Part shown: one piece after another, positions 61,445 through 64,000 of the stretch
Numbering within the stretch: position 1 is the first letter of the stretch
How the letters are laid out: the number at the start of each line of letters is the position of its first letter
Source: Actinokineospora sp. NBRC 105648
GTDB taxonomy: Bacteria; Actinomycetota; Actinomycetes; Mycobacteriales; Pseudonocardiaceae
Direction of reading: 5' to 3'
Length of the DNA stretch: 64,000 nt
NCBI RefSeq assembly: GCF_030269645.1
Contig: NZ_BSTR01000024.1
Coordinates: forward strand, 19,364-83,363
Notes under the pieces: model-generated
The model's input: the letters and a program-made list of their open reading frames with translations, nothing else
What the model was told of the DNA's origin: nothing
Database searches by the model: none
Made by a program: the position numbers and the translations under genes

Positions 61445-63361
61445 CTAGTGGCCCGTCCGCACCGTGAAGTGGGCCTTGGCCTCGCCTGCGGGGGTGGTGA
61501 CCGTCAGTGTTCCCTGGTAGGTCCCGTGGCGTGGGTAGCGGTGCTTGTCGATCGTTACCCGCCAGACCCCCGGTGCGGCCAGCGGCCCGGCAGGTCGGGC
61601 CGGTGTCACCGTGGCCGTGGTGGTGTTGCCGTCGCCGAAGTCGACGACGGCGGTTGGTGTCGCGGTCGTCGGGGCGGTGAAGCGGCCGATCTCGCCCTCG
61701 ATCGTGCGGCTGTGCTGGGAGCGGGCGGTGATGTCGGTGGTCCAGGGGACCGCCGGGCTGGGCCGGAAGTTGACCCCGGCGATGGTCAGCCTGCTGCCCT
61801 GGGTCGCCAGCCTGCCGGTGAACCCGGTCAGGTCGCGCGCGGCCTTGGGCGTCCAACCGATCTCGGCGAGGGAGATCAACCGCGGGTAGCTGAGCCATTC
61901 GGCTTGGTCGAGGCTGCGGACGGTCTCCGACCACAGTGGACCGGCGACGCCGAGCACGTCGGACTCGGCGAGGCCGTCGCGGACCGGTTCCCAGTCGTAG
62001 TAGCGGTCGTAGTCGCAGGTGTTGCGGCAGGCCCAGCTCAGGCCGATCGGGGTGCTCGGCTCGTACTTCTGGTCGAGGTAGCTGGTCCCGGCGGGGGACA
62101 TGACCACCTTGGCGCCGCGGGCCACCTGGCGCAGGACCGGTTCCAGTGCGCCGCGCCAGTAGTGCACCACCGCGCCGGGTGGGAGGTCGACGGCGGCGTA
62201 CTCGTTCCAGCCCATCGGCAGCTTGCCCAGCTTGGCGACGATCGGCAGCGTCCGGGTGAGGTAGGTCAGGTAGTTGTCGTGCCCGGTGACCAGGGCCTCG
62301 TCCCCGCCGATGTGCAGGTACGGCCCGGGGGTCAGCGCGGCGAGCTGCGACAGGACGGTGGTGAGGAACTCGTAGGTCACCGCCGCGTTGGCGTCGAGGG
62401 TCGAGTAGCCGACGTCGGCGGTGTTGTTCATCGGCTTGGTCTGGCCGTTGGGGTTGAGCTGCGGCACCGACGCGAGCGCGGCGTTGGTGTGCCCCGGCCC
62501 GTCCACCTCCGGCACGACCGTGACGAACCGCGCACGGGCGTGTGCCACGATCGCCGTGTAGTCACGCTGGGTGTAGAACCCCCGGCGAGCGGGGCCGGTG
62601 CCCAGCGGCGTGCCGTTCCCCAGGGTGTCACTGCCGCCGGTGCCCCCGACCCGGGTCAACGCGCCGTAGTCCAACCCCGCGGGGTTCACCGGGGGCGGGT
62701 TGACCGCGATCCGCCAGGCCTGGTCGTCGGTGAGGTGCAGGTGCAGGGTGTTGACCTTGTACCGGACCGCGCTGTCGATGTACCGCTTGACCTCGTCCAC
62801 GGTGAGGAAACTCCGGGCGACGTCGAGCATCACCCCCCGGTAGGCGAATCGCGGGTAGTCGGTGACGGTCGCGGCCTGCGCACTCCACGGCCCATCGACC
62901 CGCGACGGGCTGTCCACCCAGGCGGGCAGCAGTTGCCGCAGGGTCTGCACCCCGAGGAACAACCCGGCGGGGGTGTCCGCCGAGACCCGGGCCACCCACC
63001 GGTCGGTCACCAGCCGGTACCCCTCCGCGGTGTGGCCCGCCGGCCCCTTCCCGGCCCCGACCTCCAACACGATGTCCCCGCGTCGCGCCTCGCGCGTGCT
63101 CACCGGCAGGCGGTATCCCGTCGCAGGCCGCAAAGCGCCTGCGAGGTACTCCCCAACCTCGCGAGCCGCCCCCCGAGCCACGACGTGCGCGTCCTCGTCG
63201 AGCACGAACCGCCCCCGCCCGGTGTCGGCCGCGACCGGCTTGGGCACGAGCGACTCGACCCCCGGGCTCATGACCACCGACGACACCGCGGGTACCGCCG
63301 CCGCTGGAATGGTCAGCAGCACAGCCACACCGACCACAGCCACACGCCACCGAGCTCGCAC
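61445..63361 (-). CDS. Secreted beta-N-acetylhexosaminidase (GH20)
   Basis: About 638 residues, exported (signal helix RVAVVGVAVLLTIPAAAVPA). GH20 domain 2 fold, then the catalytic barrel with FAYRGVMLDVARSF, LHLHLTDDQAWRI, VPEVDGPGHT, LHIGGDEALVT (catalytic Asp-Glu pair) and W-rich substrate pockets. The C-terminal 90 residues form a PKD/immunoglobulin-like domain (VVDFGDGNTTTATVTP). I chose the GTG at 63361 with GGGAGG four bases upstream. It cleaves terminal GlcNAc from chitin oligomers or peptidoglycan-type glycans. A dre operator lies 26 bases upstream. Confidence 0.93.
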   Translation of the reverse strand: MRARWRVAVVGVAVLLTIPAAAVPAVSSVVMSPGVESLVPKPVAADTGRGRFVLDEDAHVVARGAAREVGEYLAGALRPATGYRLPVSTREARRGDIVLEVGAGKGPAGHTAEGYRLVTDRWVARVSADTPAGLFLGVQTLRQLLPAWVDSPSRVDGPWSAQAATVTDYPRFAYRGVMLDVARSFLTVDEVKRYIDSAVRYKVNTLHLHLTDDQAWRIAVNPPPVNPAGLDYGALTRVGGTGGSDTLGNGTPLGTGPARRGFYTQRDYTAIVAHARARFVTVVPEVDGPGHTNAALASVPQLNPNGQTKPMNNTADVGYSTLDANAAVTYEFLTTVLSQLAALTPGPYLHIGGDEALVTGHDNYLTYLTRTLPIVAKLGKLPMGWNEYAAVDLPPGAVVHYWRGALEPVLRQVARGAKVVMSPAGTSYLDQKYEPSTPIGLSWACRNTCDYDRYYDWEPVRDGLAESDVLGVAGPLWSETVRSLDQAEWLSYPRLISLAEIGWTPKAARDLTGFTGRLATQGSRLTIAGVNFRPSPAVPWTTDITARSQHSRTIEGEIGRFTAPTTATPTAVVDFGDGNTTTATVTPARPAGPLAAPGVWRVTIDKHRYPRHGTYQGTLTVTTPAGEAKAHFTVRTGH

Positions 63362-63385
63362 AGCACCTCCCAGGACGAGGGTCAC

Positions 63386-63399
63386 ATGGTCTAGACCAT
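63386..63399 (-). promoter_or_regulatory. DasR-responsive element (dre) upstream of the hexosaminidase gene
   Basis: ATGGTCTAGACCAT, with a perfect TGGTCTAGACCA core. The published DasR consensus is ACTGGTCTAGACCA(G/C)T. DasR represses chitin and GlcNAc genes in actinomycetes and is released by phosphorylated glucosamine. Control of a GH20 enzyme fits. Confidence 0.85.
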
Positions 63400-63866
63400 A
63401 AGAACGGTGATCAATCCCCGTCAACCGCCAACCCGGGCGTACCCGACAGAACCCCCACGACCCGGAGCCCGCGCCGGGCCGCTGACCGAACTCCCACCCA
63501 CCGGTGGCTTCTCGAAGACCCGCCCCCGGCACGACCAGGTGGCGCCCCCAGCGCGACCCGTGCCCACATCGGCAGACGGCGCCACCGCGGGCGAAAGCAG
63601 CCCAACCCCGCTGGGTCGCGCGCAGCAGAAGTGCGCGCCAATTGCGCATCCCCACGCACTGTGCAGCCGTGTTGTCCGGCGATGCCCTTGTGGGGCGCAC
63701 TTCACCGGCAACACCATCGCGCGACAGGATTTCCCGCCATCACTCGACAGGATTTCCGCGACGACTCGCGTGTCTCCATGTGGCGGAGCAGTCCTGCCGC
63801 GTGGCCGACTCTGGCGGGACGGGCCGCGCCTTGGCGTGCGTGTTTCGGCCGGACATGCCATGCCAT
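63400..63866. other. Non-coding stretch before the pentanucleotide repeat
   Basis: About 470 bases with no supported gene. Features: an inverted pair GAAGTGCGC (near 63628) and GCGCACTTC (near 63695), and two direct copies of CGACAGGATTTCC (near 63723 and 63746). Their meaning is unclear; a decayed mobile element is one possibility. Confidence 0.45.
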
Positions 63867-64000
63867 GACCCGACCCGACCCGACCCGACCCGACCCGACC
63901 CGACCCGACCCGACCCGACCCGACCCGACCCGACCCGACCCGACCCGACCCGACCCGACCCGACCCGACCCGACCCGACCCGACCCGACCCGACCCGACC
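63867..64000. repeat. (CGACC)n pentanucleotide microsatellite
   Basis: 134 bases of uninterrupted GACCC/CGACC repeat, about 27 copies, running past the window edge. On the plus strand an ATG at 63865 reads into it as MTRPDPTRPDPT, open to the end, and the minus strand reads G-R-V-G-S repeats without stops. No mismatch occurs, so it is either recent or prone to slippage, or an assembly end artefact. Confidence 0.9.

Noticed and set aside
63407..63868. Overlapping open frames on both strands before the CGACC repeat
   Set aside because: Proline/arginine-rich, no ribosome-binding sites and no motif; treated as non-coding.

Overview
The window is a high-GC actinobacterial chromosome segment, most likely from the Pseudonocardiales (Actinokineospora/Saccharothrix-like). 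Evidence: GTG and TTG starts with 4-base ATGA/GTGA overlaps, arabinogalactan genes (glf, DPPR synthase, DprE1/DprE2, GlfT1, Wzm/Wzt), a proteasome activator ending in GQYL, PknG and EspG-type proteins, and a DasR-type operator. Much of it resembles the Mycobacterium tuberculosis Rv3772-Rv3791 and Rv3806c-Rv3809c neighbourhoods, from memory of that genome.

Layout. 0.1-7.1 kb: an acyltransferase, a HAD phosphatase, a luciferase-like oxidoreductase, then glf, a PAP2 phosphatase and DPPR synthase for cell-wall galactan and arabinan precursors. 7.1-14.3 kb: a peptidase-like protein, a large SARP/NB-ARC/TPR regulator, and a four-gene YbaB/WXG operon of type VII secretion flavour. 14.3-20.7 kb: dprE2, dprE1, gtrA, glfT1, wzt and wzm. 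20.8-24.1 kb: a coupled set with a NeuA-KdsC-like fusion, a short NeuB, a GT29-like sialyltransferase and a coiled-coil protein, which predicts a nonulosonic-acid surface glycan. 24.2-31 kb: bpa, a PLP-fold protein lacking the usual lysine, a quinone reductase and two tandem secreted M28 aminopeptidases. 31-48.5 kb: mixed housekeeping and regulatory genes (membrane protein, XRE-type regulator beside tRNA-Ser, MarR, secreted 5'-nucleotidase, zinc peptidase, GntR, Crp module, TauE, aminotransferase, EspG, CoA transferase, DUF2156/MprF-like) and two more tRNAs.

50.3-60.6 kb is the most unusual region. A glnX-glnH pair faces a convergent six-gene operon encoding a trypsin-like protease, PknG, a VWA/zinc-ribbon protein, a second GlnX-like sensor, a lipoprotein binding protein and a Trypco1-like protein. 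I read it as an expanded GlnX-GlnH-PknG nutrient-sensing circuit wired to components usually seen in bacterial conflict systems. It is followed by a secreted GH20 hexosaminidase behind a perfect dre core.

Three copies of a ~138 bp palindromic element, two beside full arrays of alternating ~28 bp units and one beside a one-unit remnant, sit in three separate convergent intergenic gaps. The window ends inside a pure CGACC pentanucleotide repeat. Coordinates, starts and motifs come from reading the sequence; family names are from recognition without database searches.
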